Under the pieces are notes generated by a model. It saw only the letters and a program-made list of their open reading frames with translations. It had not been told where the DNA came from and did no database searches. This document shows, piece by piece, positions 55,052 through 62,812 of a stretch of 64,000 nucleotides of DNA. The position numbers were made by a program, and so were the translations under genes. This DNA comes from Prevotella sp. P2-180 (GTDB lineage Bacteria; Bacteroidota; Bacteroidia; Bacteroidales; Bacteroidaceae), in NCBI RefSeq assembly GCF_002251435.1, contig NZ_NPJI01000114.1, positions 1 through 64,000 on the forward strand, read 5' to 3'. Each line of letters starts with the position of its first letter. Within the stretch, counting starts at the first letter, position 1.

Positions 55052-55059
55052 AAAATTAC

Positions 55060-55067
55060 TAATTTTG
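55060..55067 (+). promoter_or_regulatory. -7 element of the mltF-like gene
   Basis: TAATTTTG followed by CAG matches the -7 form used elsewhere in the window. No good -33 box is seen. The -7 elements of the divergent genes are only about 33 bases apart, so the two promoters overlap. Confidence 0.5.
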
Positions 55068-55088
55068 CAGTCAAAAAAGAGCATTTTG

Positions 55089-56315
55089 TTGACCAACTAT
55101 ACAAAAAATAGGCTAAAACCGACCCTTTTATCAGTTTTAGGACTAATAATGGGTGCCATTTCACTATGCACTGCCTGCTCCTCGGAAAAGAAGGAGAAAG
55201 TGGTAGCGCCATGGGGAGAAGTGAACGACTCTATACCCGAAGATGACATATTCGACCTCGACCAGATAATGGCAAATGGGGAGATTATCATAGTTACCAC
55301 AAGCGGACCTACCACATATTATGACCACAGAGGAAAACAGCTAGGACTACAATATTTGATGGCACAGAAATATGCCGAGGGTATAGGAGTAGGAGTTAGG
55401 GTGGAGATTTGTCGTGACACTGCTGACATGATAAGCAGAATTGCTACAGGAGATGCCGACATTGTGGCTTTTCCACTTAAAATGAAAGACATCAGAATGA
55501 TTGGACATGGTGAATCTGACATAGTGTTGTGCGGTGCAGGAAACGACTCCATAGGACAATGGGCTGTGAACAGCGAAAAGAAAAAACTTATCAGCTCGCT
55601 GAACAAGTGGTACAAGCCGGAAATAATGGCAGAGACAAAGAAGGAAGAAAACTTCATACTTAGCGCAAAAAGCATAGTAAGACATGTCTATGCTCCGATG
55701 CTCAACCGCAAAAGCGGCATCATATCAAGATATGACCAACTATTCATAGCTTACAGCCAGTCTATAAGATGGGACTGGAGACTCATGGCGGCTCAATGCT
55801 ATCAGGAATCGACCTTCGACCCAAAAGCAAAATCATGGGCGGGAGCACAAGGTCTGATGCAGATAATGCCAGCCACAGCCGACATGCTCGGACTGCCACG
55901 CGACAAAGTTTACGACCCAGAAAGCAATATTGCCGCGGCAGCAAAATATCTCGGACAATTGGAAGCAAAGTTCAATGACATTCCCGACAGATACAACAAG
56001 CAAAACTTCGTGCTTGCAAGCTATAACGGCGGATATAACCACATAAGAGACGCCATGGCACTAACGGAAAAACACGGAGGCAACAAACTCTCATGGGACG
56101 ACGTGAGTCAATACGTACTTAAACTCGCAACACCACAATTCTATAGCGATCCTGTAGTAAAATATGGATATATGAGAGGATCGGAAACGGAAGACTACGT
56201 GAGAAAAATACGTCTAAGATGGCAATCGTATAAAGGGGTGAAAAGTCCACATACGGGTTATCAAGGCATGATGAATAAAAAAGCAAAGAAACATAAAAAG
56301 AAATACGACATATGA
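55089..56315 (+). CDS. MltF-like lytic transglycosylase lipoprotein
   Basis: A lipoprotein signal (KNRLKPTLLSVLGLIMGAISLCTAC) is followed by an SBP-type domain (about residues 45-230, EIIIVTTSGPTTYYDHRG, GDADIVAFPL) and an SLT domain with catalytic Glu in CYQESTFDP, GLMQIMPAT and ASYNGGYNH. It cleaves peptidoglycan at the outer-membrane face. The start is probably TTG at 55089 (or 55086): upstream ATGs at 55005 and 55017 lie before the -7 element and inside the hisG promoter, and the next ATG (55149) would cut the signal peptide. Four-base overlap with the WecB-like gene. Confidence 0.85.
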   Translation: MTNYTKNRLKPTLLSVLGLIMGAISLCTACSSEKKEKVVAPWGEVNDSIPEDDIFDLDQIMANGEIIIVTTSGPTTYYDHRGKQLGLQYLMAQKYAEGIGVGVRVEICRDTADMISRIATGDADIVAFPLKMKDIRMIGHGESDIVLCGAGNDSIGQWAVNSEKKKLISSLNKWYKPEIMAETKKEENFILSAKSIVRHVYAPMLNRKSGIISRYDQLFIAYSQSIRWDWRLMAAQCYQESTFDPKAKSWAGAQGLMQIMPATADMLGLPRDKVYDPESNIAAAAKYLGQLEAKFNDIPDRYNKQNFVLASYNGGYNHIRDAMALTEKHGGNKLSWDDVSQYVLKLATPQFYSDPVVKYGYMRGSETEDYVRKIRLRWQSYKGVKSPHTGYQGMMNKKAKKHKKKYDI

Positions 56316-57394
56316 AAAACATTACTATGGTGGCTGGTGCCAGACCAAACTTCATAAAACTGGCACCTATCGTATGGGCTTGCGAAAAAGCAAAAAAAGA
56401 GGGGCAGCCGATTGACTATAATCTCGTATATACGGGAACAGAAAACGACATGTCGATAGAGCAATCTCTTTTCGACGACCTCGGAATAGACAAGCCACAG
56501 GTGTATCTCGGAGTAGACTGCGAAAGTCTGAACGAGCTTACAGGACAAACAATGGGGGCTTTTGACAAGTATCTCGACAATACACCGACTGACGTGGTAA
56601 TAGTGGTGGACGACCTCGCTTCTACCATGGCAGTGGCCATAGTGTGCAAAAAACGCGGAGTGAAACTGGCACATCTCGTGGCCGGGACACGTTCTTTTGA
56701 CTTCAACATGCCGAAAGAAGTGAACAGACTTGTGATTGACGGACTCAGCGACCTGCTCTTCACCGCTGGTGCCGGGGCAAGCAGCATAGTAAGCCGAGAA
56801 GGAGTCGAACTGCAAAACATATACATGGTGGGCAACATCATTATCGACACGCTACGACACAACTACAACAGATTCATAAAACCTACCATCTTGCAGAAAA
56901 AAGGCATTGGAGACGGAGAATATATCGTGTTTACCATTAATAGGAAAGCATTGCTGAAAAACAAGGAGTATATACAACAGCTTACCGAATATATATATAA
57001 TAAGGTGAAAGGCATTGCCGTTGTCGCTCCACTAAGAGGAATGGCCAAAGAGGTGATGGAGCCATACGCGAAACAGATGGAGAACTTCTATATTACAGAC
57101 TCTATGGGATACTTGGAGTTCGGTTATCTCACAACTCACGCCCGTGGCATTATCACCGACTCGGGCAACATTGCCGAAGAGGCTACATTCAACAATGTAC
57201 CTTGTATCACACTGAACGAATATACAGAGCATATTGAAACAGTAAACCAAGGCACAAACGTATTAGTGGGCTACGACCTCGAGAAATTGGCCACGGCACT
57301 GGAAGATCTGACTGAAAACAAATGGAAAAAATCGTCTATTCCTGACAGATGGGACGGAAGGACAGCAGAAAGAATCCTACAAACTATTATCTGA
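56312..57394 (+). CDS. WecB-like UDP-GlcNAc 2-epimerase homologue with altered catalytic residues
   Basis: The GT-B-like fold of non-hydrolysing UDP-N-acetylglucosamine 2-epimerases is visible: MVAGARPNFIKLAPIVWA, YTGTENDMSIEQSLFDDLGI, SFDFNMPKEVNR, MVGNIIIDTL and TDSGNIAEEATF. However, the usual HVEAGLR reads HLVAGTR (Glu lost) and the usual THRREN reads TINRKA (His lost). The Asp after VIVVD is kept. Nucleotide binding is likely kept, but ordinary 2-epimerase chemistry is doubtful. It is co-translated with the transglycosylase gene and ends one base before the convergent LuxR gene. Confidence 0.8.
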   Translation: MKNITMVAGARPNFIKLAPIVWACEKAKKEGQPIDYNLVYTGTENDMSIEQSLFDDLGIDKPQVYLGVDCESLNELTGQTMGAFDKYLDNTPTDVVIVVDDLASTMAVAIVCKKRGVKLAHLVAGTRSFDFNMPKEVNRLVIDGLSDLLFTAGAGASSIVSREGVELQNIYMVGNIIIDTLRHNYNRFIKPTILQKKGIGDGEYIVFTINRKALLKNKEYIQQLTEYIYNKVKGIAVVAPLRGMAKEVMEPYAKQMENFYITDSMGYLEFGYLTTHARGIITDSGNIAEEATFNNVPCITLNEYTEHIETVNQGTNVLVGYDLEKLATALEDLTENKWKKSSIPDRWDGRTAERILQTII

Positions 57395-57395
57395 A

Positions 57396-58064
57396 CTAAA
57401 TTTTGTTTATATCCACATAACCGTGCATAACGGCATAAATAGTAAGTGCGGAAATAGACTTCTTACCCAGTTTATCGGTGATATTCTTACGATGGGATAT
57501 CACCGTCGACATTCCTATATTGAGTATTTCGGCTATCTCTTTGTTAATGTGTCCTTGAGCCACAAGCGACAAAACCTCAATCTCGCGGTCGGAGAGCACG
57601 TTCTGGTGAGCATTCTGCTGGACAGGAGGAAGATTACGGCCATGTGCATGGGCATGTTGTTCGAGGGCGAGCAGAGAGCGGACAAGTTGTTTTTCAGGTA
57701 CATTAACAGAGAGCGAATGAAAGTTGCTCATTGATGCTGCATCATCAAGTGCAAGAGTAAGTACTATGGTCTTTGCCCGGTGTTCAAGAAAGAACTGCCT
57801 ATTCTCCAATACTATATTCATTGACACGAAAAAATGATAATACTGTTCAGGATTATTTGCCTGAAGTTCGGCAAATGATCCAAAAATATCTATATGCATA
57901 ATTGGCATTATCTCTTGCAGTAAAGCCTTAAGTCCAATAGCAGATAGAGTATTGGGGTCAATGATGGAAAGCCTCACCCCCGCCCCCTTTCCAAGGGAGT
58001 GGGGAGATGAATAGTATTGTTCGTCGTTATTTTCTGACATCATAATATTGTTCTCAGATATCAT
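57396..58064 (-). CDS. LuxR-type regulator with degenerate receiver domain (222 aa)
   Basis: A receiver-like domain (about residues 30-125) begins VRLSIIDPNTLSAIGLKALLQE but has no Asp at the phosphorylation strand (HFFVSMNIVLEN). The C-terminal LuxR helix-turn-helix (about 155-215) is intact: LSDREIEVLSLVAQGHINKEIAEILNIGMSTVISHRKNI. It is probably a pseudo-receiver DNA-binding protein not driven by ordinary phosphorylation. Residues 21-33 are encoded by a dispersed palindromic repeat, so the true or ancestral start may lie just after it. No cognate kinase is adjacent. Confidence 0.8.
   Translation of the reverse strand: MISENNIMMSENNDEQYYSSPHSLGKGAGVRLSIIDPNTLSAIGLKALLQEIMPIMHIDIFGSFAELQANNPEQYYHFFVSMNIVLENRQFFLEHRAKTIVLTLALDDAASMSNFHSLSVNVPEKQLVRSLLALEQHAHAHGRNLPPVQQNAHQNVLSDREIEVLSLVAQGHINKEIAEILNIGMSTVISHRKNITDKLGKKSISALTIYAVMHGYVDINKI
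57970..58006 (+). repeat. Dispersed C-rich palindromic repeat inside the LuxR coding region
   Basis: AGCCTCACCCCCGCCCCC, then TTTCCAAGGGAGTGGGGAG. It is read in frame as SPHSLGKGAGVRL on the reverse strand. A related copy in inverse orientation lies at 58111-58148. Confidence 0.7.
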
Positions 58065-58110
58065 CTTATTCTTATTTCTGACATTAAATCAGCCTAAAAA
58101 AAATCATATT

Positions 58111-58148
58111 ACCTCCCCTCTCTTTCGGAGAGGGGCAGGGGCGAGGCT
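58111..58148 (-). repeat. Dispersed C-rich palindromic repeat upstream of the LuxR gene
   Basis: CCTCCCCTCTCTTTCGGAGA, then GGGGCAGGGGCGAGGCT. The CCCCTCTC/GAGAGGGG stem could also serve as a transcript end for the oadB-like gene. It is the same family as 57970-58006, inverted. Confidence 0.7.
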
Positions 58149-58157
58149 CTTATTTTG

Positions 58158-59315
58158 TTAAGACAGGAATCCGAGCAGGGCTCCGGCTGCTACAGCCGAG
58201 CCGATAACACCGGCAACATTCGGACCCATGGCATGCATGAGCAGGAAGTTATGGCGGTCGTATTCCAATCCTAGATTATTACTGATGCGGGCACTCATTG
58301 GAACGGCAGATACACCAGCATTACCAATCAACGGATTTATCTTCTTATCTTTGGGCAGGAAGAGGTTCATCACCTTCACGAAGCACACACCGCTTGCTGT
58401 GGCAACCATGAAAGCACAAGCACCTACAACGAAGATGAACAGAGTGTTCAAGGTCAGGAACTCGCTGGCCTGAGTAGAGCAACCTACGGTAAGACCAAGA
58501 AGCATCACTACGATATCGTTGAGAGCAGAGCCTGCAGTCTTGGCCAGGCGGGTGGTCTTGCCCGACTCCTTCAGCAAGTTACCGAAGAACAGCATACCAA
58601 GCAGCGGAAGACCTGAAGGCACGATAAATGTAGTAAGCAACAGTCCGATAATCGGGAAGAGAATTCGCTCTGTCTGACTTACTTGACGACTAGGTTTCAT
58701 CTTAATCACGCGCTCCTTCTTTGTGGTAAGCAGACGCATCAATGGTGGCTGAATCAGCGGAACAAGAGCCATGTAAGAGTATGCACACACAGCAATGGCT
58801 CCCATCAAGTTTGGACAAAGCTTCGACGAGAGGAAGATGGCGGTAGGACCGTCGGCACCACCGATGATGGCAATACCAGCTGCTTGGTTAGGTTCAAAGC
58901 CTAATGCCAAGGCCACCATATAAGCGCCAAAGATACCAAACTGTGCAGAAGCGCCAATAAGCACTAGCTTCGGGTTGGCAATAAGCGCCGAGAAATCGGT
59001 CATGGCACCGATGCCAAGGAACACAAGAGGAGGATACCAACCTTGGCGCACTCCCTGATAGAAGATATTCAAGACGGAATTGTCTTCATAAAGTCCAATT
59101 TCGAGACCTGCATCAGCACGGAAAGGAATGTTTCCGAGAATGATGCCCAAACCAATAGGAATGAGCAGCAGAGGCTCGAAGTCTTTCTTGATTGCAAGGT
59201 AGATGAGCACGGCTCCCACCACAATCATAATGAGGTTTCCTGCCGTTGCATTGGCAAAACCAGTGTAGGTAAGAAACTCAGTGAAATTCTCTGCTATAAA
59301 TTCTGTAAATCCCAT
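58158..59315 (-). CDS. Sodium-pumping decarboxylase beta subunit (OadB/MmdB type)
   Basis: This integral membrane subunit couples decarboxylation of a biotin-bound carboxyl group to sodium export. The 385-residue protein has about ten helices and the family motifs GIGAMTDFSALIANPKLVLIGASAQFGIF and AIIGGADGPTAIFLSSKL, with the sodium-site Asp in GGADGPT. It follows the biotin carrier gene by 12 bases. With mutA on the other strand, methylmalonyl-CoA decarboxylase is the most likely complex, but oxaloacetate cannot be excluded. Confidence 0.93.
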   Translation of the reverse strand: MGFTEFIAENFTEFLTYTGFANATAGNLIMIVVGAVLIYLAIKKDFEPLLLIPIGLGIILGNIPFRADAGLEIGLYEDNSVLNIFYQGVRQGWYPPLVFLGIGAMTDFSALIANPKLVLIGASAQFGIFGAYMVALALGFEPNQAAGIAIIGGADGPTAIFLSSKLCPNLMGAIAVCAYSYMALVPLIQPPLMRLLTTKKERVIKMKPSRQVSQTERILFPIIGLLLTTFIVPSGLPLLGMLFFGNLLKESGKTTRLAKTAGSALNDIVVMLLGLTVGCSTQASEFLTLNTLFIFVVGACAFMVATASGVCFVKVMNLFLPKDKKINPLIGNAGVSAVPMSARISNNLGLEYDRHNFLLMHAMGPNVAGVIGSAVAAGALLGFLS

Positions 59316-59327
59316 AATTTATTGTCT

Positions 59328-59777
59328 TTAGCCAATGGTGATCAATGTGGCGCCTTCCATTACAGAATCGCCCTGGTTTACTAAGATAGAGGTGACGGTG
59401 CCACTGTTCTCAGCCTCGATGTTATTCTGCATCTTCATAGCCTCAAGCACTACAACGGTATCGCCCACGTTTACCTTGTCGCCAACCTTGACATTTATCG
59501 AAGATATGGTGCCGGGAAGTGGAGCCTTGACAGGAGAACCTGCTCCGGCAGGAGCGGCAGGAGCGGCAGGACGTGCTACCGGGGCGACCGGGGCGGCTGC
59601 GGCAGGTGCTGGAGCAACTACCTTTGGCCGTGTGATGGCCTTGGCTGGATTGATAGGTTGCTTCAGTTCTACTTCGAAAGGAATGCCATTGACAGATACC
59701 TTGGCTATATTACCTTCCATCTCTTCGATTTCTACCTCGTAATCAACACCTTGTACTTTATATTCAAACTTGTTCAT
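59328..59777 (-). CDS. Biotin carboxyl carrier protein of the decarboxylase (149 aa)
   Basis: A C-terminal biotinyl domain with the EAMKMQNN biotin-Lys motif (about residue 115) follows an Ala/Pro-rich flexible linker (about 50-80). The N-terminal part (EYKVQGVDYEVEIEEMEGN) is typical of stand-alone MmdC-like subunits. It carries CO2 from the carboxyltransferase to the beta subunit. It sits between the OadG-like gene and oadB. Confidence 0.92.
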   Translation of the reverse strand: MNKFEYKVQGVDYEVEIEEMEGNIAKVSVNGIPFEVELKQPINPAKAITRPKVVAPAPAAAAPVAPVARPAAPAAPAGAGSPVKAPLPGTISSINVKVGDKVNVGDTVVVLEAMKMQNNIEAENSGTVTSILVNQGDSVMEGATLITIG

Positions 59778-59818
59778 AATAATTCTTTATATTTGTTTTC
59801 TATTTTCAGTCTTTCAAA

Positions 59819-60784
59819 TTATTCATGGAATTGAGTCATAAGCGGCAATTCCATATTCCAGTCAGTATTCTTAGGTTTAATGGTGATGACACCACTCTCA
59901 ACATCATGAACATTGTCTTGATATTCCTTAAGAGCCATGGCTATCACGGCCATGTAGACTTCCTTGTCTATACCCTTTGTCTTCAGACCATCCTGAAGAA
60001 TGGTACTAGTCTTAGATGCTACCTCCATGGTCTTCTCTACCGTCTTTACACCGGCCTTCACTGGCTGTATATTAGCCACCGCCGAACGATGTTTCATAAA
60101 GAAGCCGAAAAGGGTGAAGAATACAAAAAGAAGGGCAAGACAGAAGAACACGATGCCCATGGCCAGCACAGTAATACCGAATCCGTAAGGGTCTTCACGC
60201 TTAAGCTTTGCAGTCTTGGTCTCAACAATGTCTGTCATGTTGGAAATGCCTGGAGTCACCTGTTCTGCAGATTTCACAACCCAGTTTACCGAACCGTCCT
60301 TGTGACGGGCATACGAGAGATTATCAGCAATGACAGGTACTGTTACAGAGTCGATAAGCTGTGTAGCATTACCGCTATAAAGACCAACCCATGTCGGCTT
60401 TGAAGGGTCGATAGGCACTGAAAGGTGCATCGAGCCTTTCGAAGGCAGACTATTACAAAAGAGAATCAAGTGCTGCCGTCCGCTAAGAGCGGTGCGGGGC
60501 TCACCACTTGGAATTGCACTCATGCGCTTCATGCGCTCAGGCACACTCATCTGAGGATCCAATACAGAGCGGTCGGTGGTTATAAACATGCCACGTACGT
60601 TGTAGGTAGTAAACGATACATTAGCAATTTCAATCCACGCTTCACGCTGACCATATTCATCCTGCAGATTGGACGTGTTGCTTGTCATCACTTCATTAAT
60701 CTTGATGCTCTGCTCTACCTGAGCATGAGTCATGGAAGCGCCGGCAAGCAACAATGTGCCTAACAGTAATCCGAATTTGTTCAT
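59819..60784 (-). CDS. OadG-like gamma subunit with N-terminal lamin-tail-like domain (321 aa)
   Basis: A signal peptide (about residues 1-21, ending SMTHA) is followed by a periplasmic LTD-like domain (about 25-130, IKINEVMTSNTSNLQDEYGQ and REAWIEIANVSFTTYNVRGM). After a stretch of unassigned beta sequence come a membrane helix (about 205-235, PYGFGITVLAMGIVFFCLALLFVFFTLFGFF), the OadG core, and a cytoplasmic tail ending in WNMELPLMTQ. Classical gamma subunits are about 80-120 residues, so this is a fusion. It starts the gamma-biotin-beta operon. Confidence 0.85.
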   Translation of the reverse strand: MNKFGLLLGTLLLAGASMTHAQVEQSIKINEVMTSNTSNLQDEYGQREAWIEIANVSFTTYNVRGMFITTDRSVLDPQMSVPERMKRMSAIPSGEPRTALSGRQHLILFCNSLPSKGSMHLSVPIDPSKPTWVGLYSGNATQLIDSVTVPVIADNLSYARHKDGSVNWVVKSAEQVTPGISNMTDIVETKTAKLKREDPYGFGITVLAMGIVFFCLALLFVFFTLFGFFMKHRSAVANIQPVKAGVKTVEKTMEVASKTSTILQDGLKTKGIDKEVYMAVIAMALKEYQDNVHDVESGVITIKPKNTDWNMELPLMTQFHE

Positions 60785-60832
60785 TTGTGTACGATTATTA
60801 TTATTGTTTATTGTTAGAAATTCTTTTCTGCT

Positions 60833-62518
60833 TTACGCTCCGCAACACAATAGTATGATAACCTGGGCTGTGAAAATACGGAGGAACATGCTCAATGGAT
60901 ACACTGTTGAATATCCAATGGCCGGAGCCTCAGTGGAGCACGACTGGTTAGCATAGGCTAATGCTGGAGGGTCGGTATAGGTACCGGCCAACATACCCAT
61001 AATGGTAAAGTAATTGAACTTATATCGCAGACGTGCTATTGTACCTATTATTAATATAGGTATAACGGTGATGAGGAATCCTGTATAGACATACTTCAGA
61101 CCATCGCCCTGTACCACTGTCTCCAGGAAGCCAGCTCCAGCCTTAATGCCGACACTCGCCAAAAACAGCACAAGTCCTATCTCACGCAACATCATGTTGG
61201 CACTGGTAGTAGTATAGGTAACGAGATGAACCTTATAGCCGTAACGACCAATGAGGATGGCAATGATGAGCGGACCTCCTGCAATACCGAGCTTCATTGG
61301 TACTGGCATACCAGGAATGGCAAATGGAAGAGAACCAAATATAATTCCAATCACAATACCAAGGAAGATAGTGGCGATATTTGGAGCTTCAAGGCGCTTA
61401 ATGGAATTGCCCAGCACATCAGCCACACGGTTGACAAGGTCTTCTGGACCGACAACCATCACACGGTCGCCCACCTGAAGCGGCAGACGTGGCGATGCAA
61501 ACAGTTCCATACCCTGACGGGTGATACGGGTCACATTCACACCAAAGGCACGCGAGAAGTGCATTTGGCCAAGAGTCTTTCCGTTAATGGAGGGCTTTGT
61601 AACAAGAATGCGACGTGAAACCATTGGCTGGTCGGTTTTCTCCCACTCTACCTGTATCTCCGGGCCAATGAAAGCGATGATTGCCTCAGCATCGGCTTGG
61701 GCACAAACGATGAAAAGTTGATCGCCAAGTTCTAACACCGTATTACGGTTTGGTATTGTCACATGACCATCGTGAAGAAGACGTGAACAAACGAAATCAC
61801 GATTAAGGAAGTCGTGGATCTGCATCAGCGTACGACCAGCCAAATATGCGTTTGACACCTGGATATGCATCTGGTGTGGCTTAACGTGAGTGTCTTCGGC
61901 ATTGGCAGCCTTCAGTTCGTCCTCCTCCTTTGAAAGATTTACACGACAAATAAAGCGTATGGCGATGGTCGCACCGATTATTCCCACTACGCCAAGAGGA
62001 TATGCACAAGCGTAACCTGAGGCTATCTGGGGAAGATTGTCGCTGAACACACTATTGAGGGCTTCATTGGCGGCACCAAGACCAGGGGTGTTTGTCACTG
62101 CACCATAAAGAGTACCGACCATCATTGGAAGGTTGTGAGGATTGCTCGTGTCGAAGAAAATGTAATAGCATGCAAACATCACTGCAATGTTTAGCAGCAC
62201 CGTGCTTGCGGCAAGCATATTCAACGTCACGCCACCCTTACGAAAACTTTCAAAAAAGCCCGGTCCCACCTGCAATCCTATCATAAAGACAAATAGGATC
62301 AGACCGAAGTCCTGAATAAATGTAATGATGTTAACTGGGGCAGTCAAACCGAAGTGACCGGCGACGATACCTGCAAAGAGGACGAATGTTACGCCCAAAG
62401 CGATACCTCCAAACTTCACTTTACCCAACAGCACTCCTATAGCTATAACCAAAGCATACAAAAGCGCAATATGGGCTACCGATTCCGTTGAGGTGAAAAG
62501 ATTAATTAGCCATTCCAT
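60833..62518 (-). CDS. AspT/YidE-family transporter with TrkA-C domains (561 aa)
   Basis: Two hydrophobic halves of about five helices each (residues 1-170 and 375-561) flank two TrkA-C/RCK-C regulatory domains (about 205-370, with [12 protein letters not shown] and [17 protein letters not shown]). This is the aspartate:alanine exchanger/YidE layout. The substrate is unknown; dicarboxylates are plausible near the decarboxylase and mutA genes. The start is set at MEWLINLF (62518) because a TAATTTTG -7 element (62549-62542) lies just upstream and inside the longer frame. Confidence 0.88.
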   Translation of the reverse strand: MEWLINLFTSTESVAHIALLYALVIAIGVLLGKVKFGGIALGVTFVLFAGIVAGHFGLTAPVNIITFIQDFGLILFVFMIGLQVGPGFFESFRKGGVTLNMLAASTVLLNIAVMFACYYIFFDTSNPHNLPMMVGTLYGAVTNTPGLGAANEALNSVFSDNLPQIASGYACAYPLGVVGIIGATIAIRFICRVNLSKEEDELKAANAEDTHVKPHQMHIQVSNAYLAGRTLMQIHDFLNRDFVCSRLLHDGHVTIPNRNTVLELGDQLFIVCAQADAEAIIAFIGPEIQVEWEKTDQPMVSRRILVTKPSINGKTLGQMHFSRAFGVNVTRITRQGMELFASPRLPLQVGDRVMVVGPEDLVNRVADVLGNSIKRLEAPNIATIFLGIVIGIIFGSLPFAIPGMPVPMKLGIAGGPLIIAILIGRYGYKVHLVTYTTTSANMMLREIGLVLFLASVGIKAGAGFLETVVQGDGLKYVYTGFLITVIPILIIGTIARLRYKFNYFTIMGMLAGTYTDPPALAYANQSCSTEAPAIGYSTVYPLSMFLRIFTAQVIILLCCGA

Positions 62519-62541
62519 ATTATATAGTATTTTTTTCGCTG

Positions 62542-62549
62542 CAAAATTA
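62542..62549 (-). promoter_or_regulatory. -7 element of the AspT-like transporter gene
   Basis: TAATTTTG on the reverse strand is 24 bases before the chosen ATG. No convincing -33 box is seen at 20 bases. Confidence 0.45.
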
Positions 62550-62674
62550 GCCAAAATATTACTCATTTTATAATTTTTGTGCAACAATTTTTAAAAGAAA
62601 GCCCAACTTTTTGAATATTTCACAATTTTACACAATTTTCTTTCAGTTTTTATATAAATACAAAAATTATTCGC

Positions 62675-62812
62675 TATCTTTGCAGCGCATTTTCAAAGCA
62701 TGGGAGATACTATGCCCTAAAAAGTGCCATGAAAGTTATAAGAGATCTTCAACGGATAAAATCGTCTATGAGGACAACAATAAACTTATATAATAATTAA
62801 AAACAACCGACT
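62675..62812 (+). promoter_or_regulatory. mutA -7 element and 120-base leader
   Basis: TATCTTTG (62675-62682) followed by CAGC is the -7 element; the -33 position is only T-rich. The leader to the mutA ATG at 62813 is about 120 bases, long for this window, and no known riboswitch (for example cobalamin) could be recognised. The ATG is preceded by an A-rich stretch. Confidence 0.5.
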
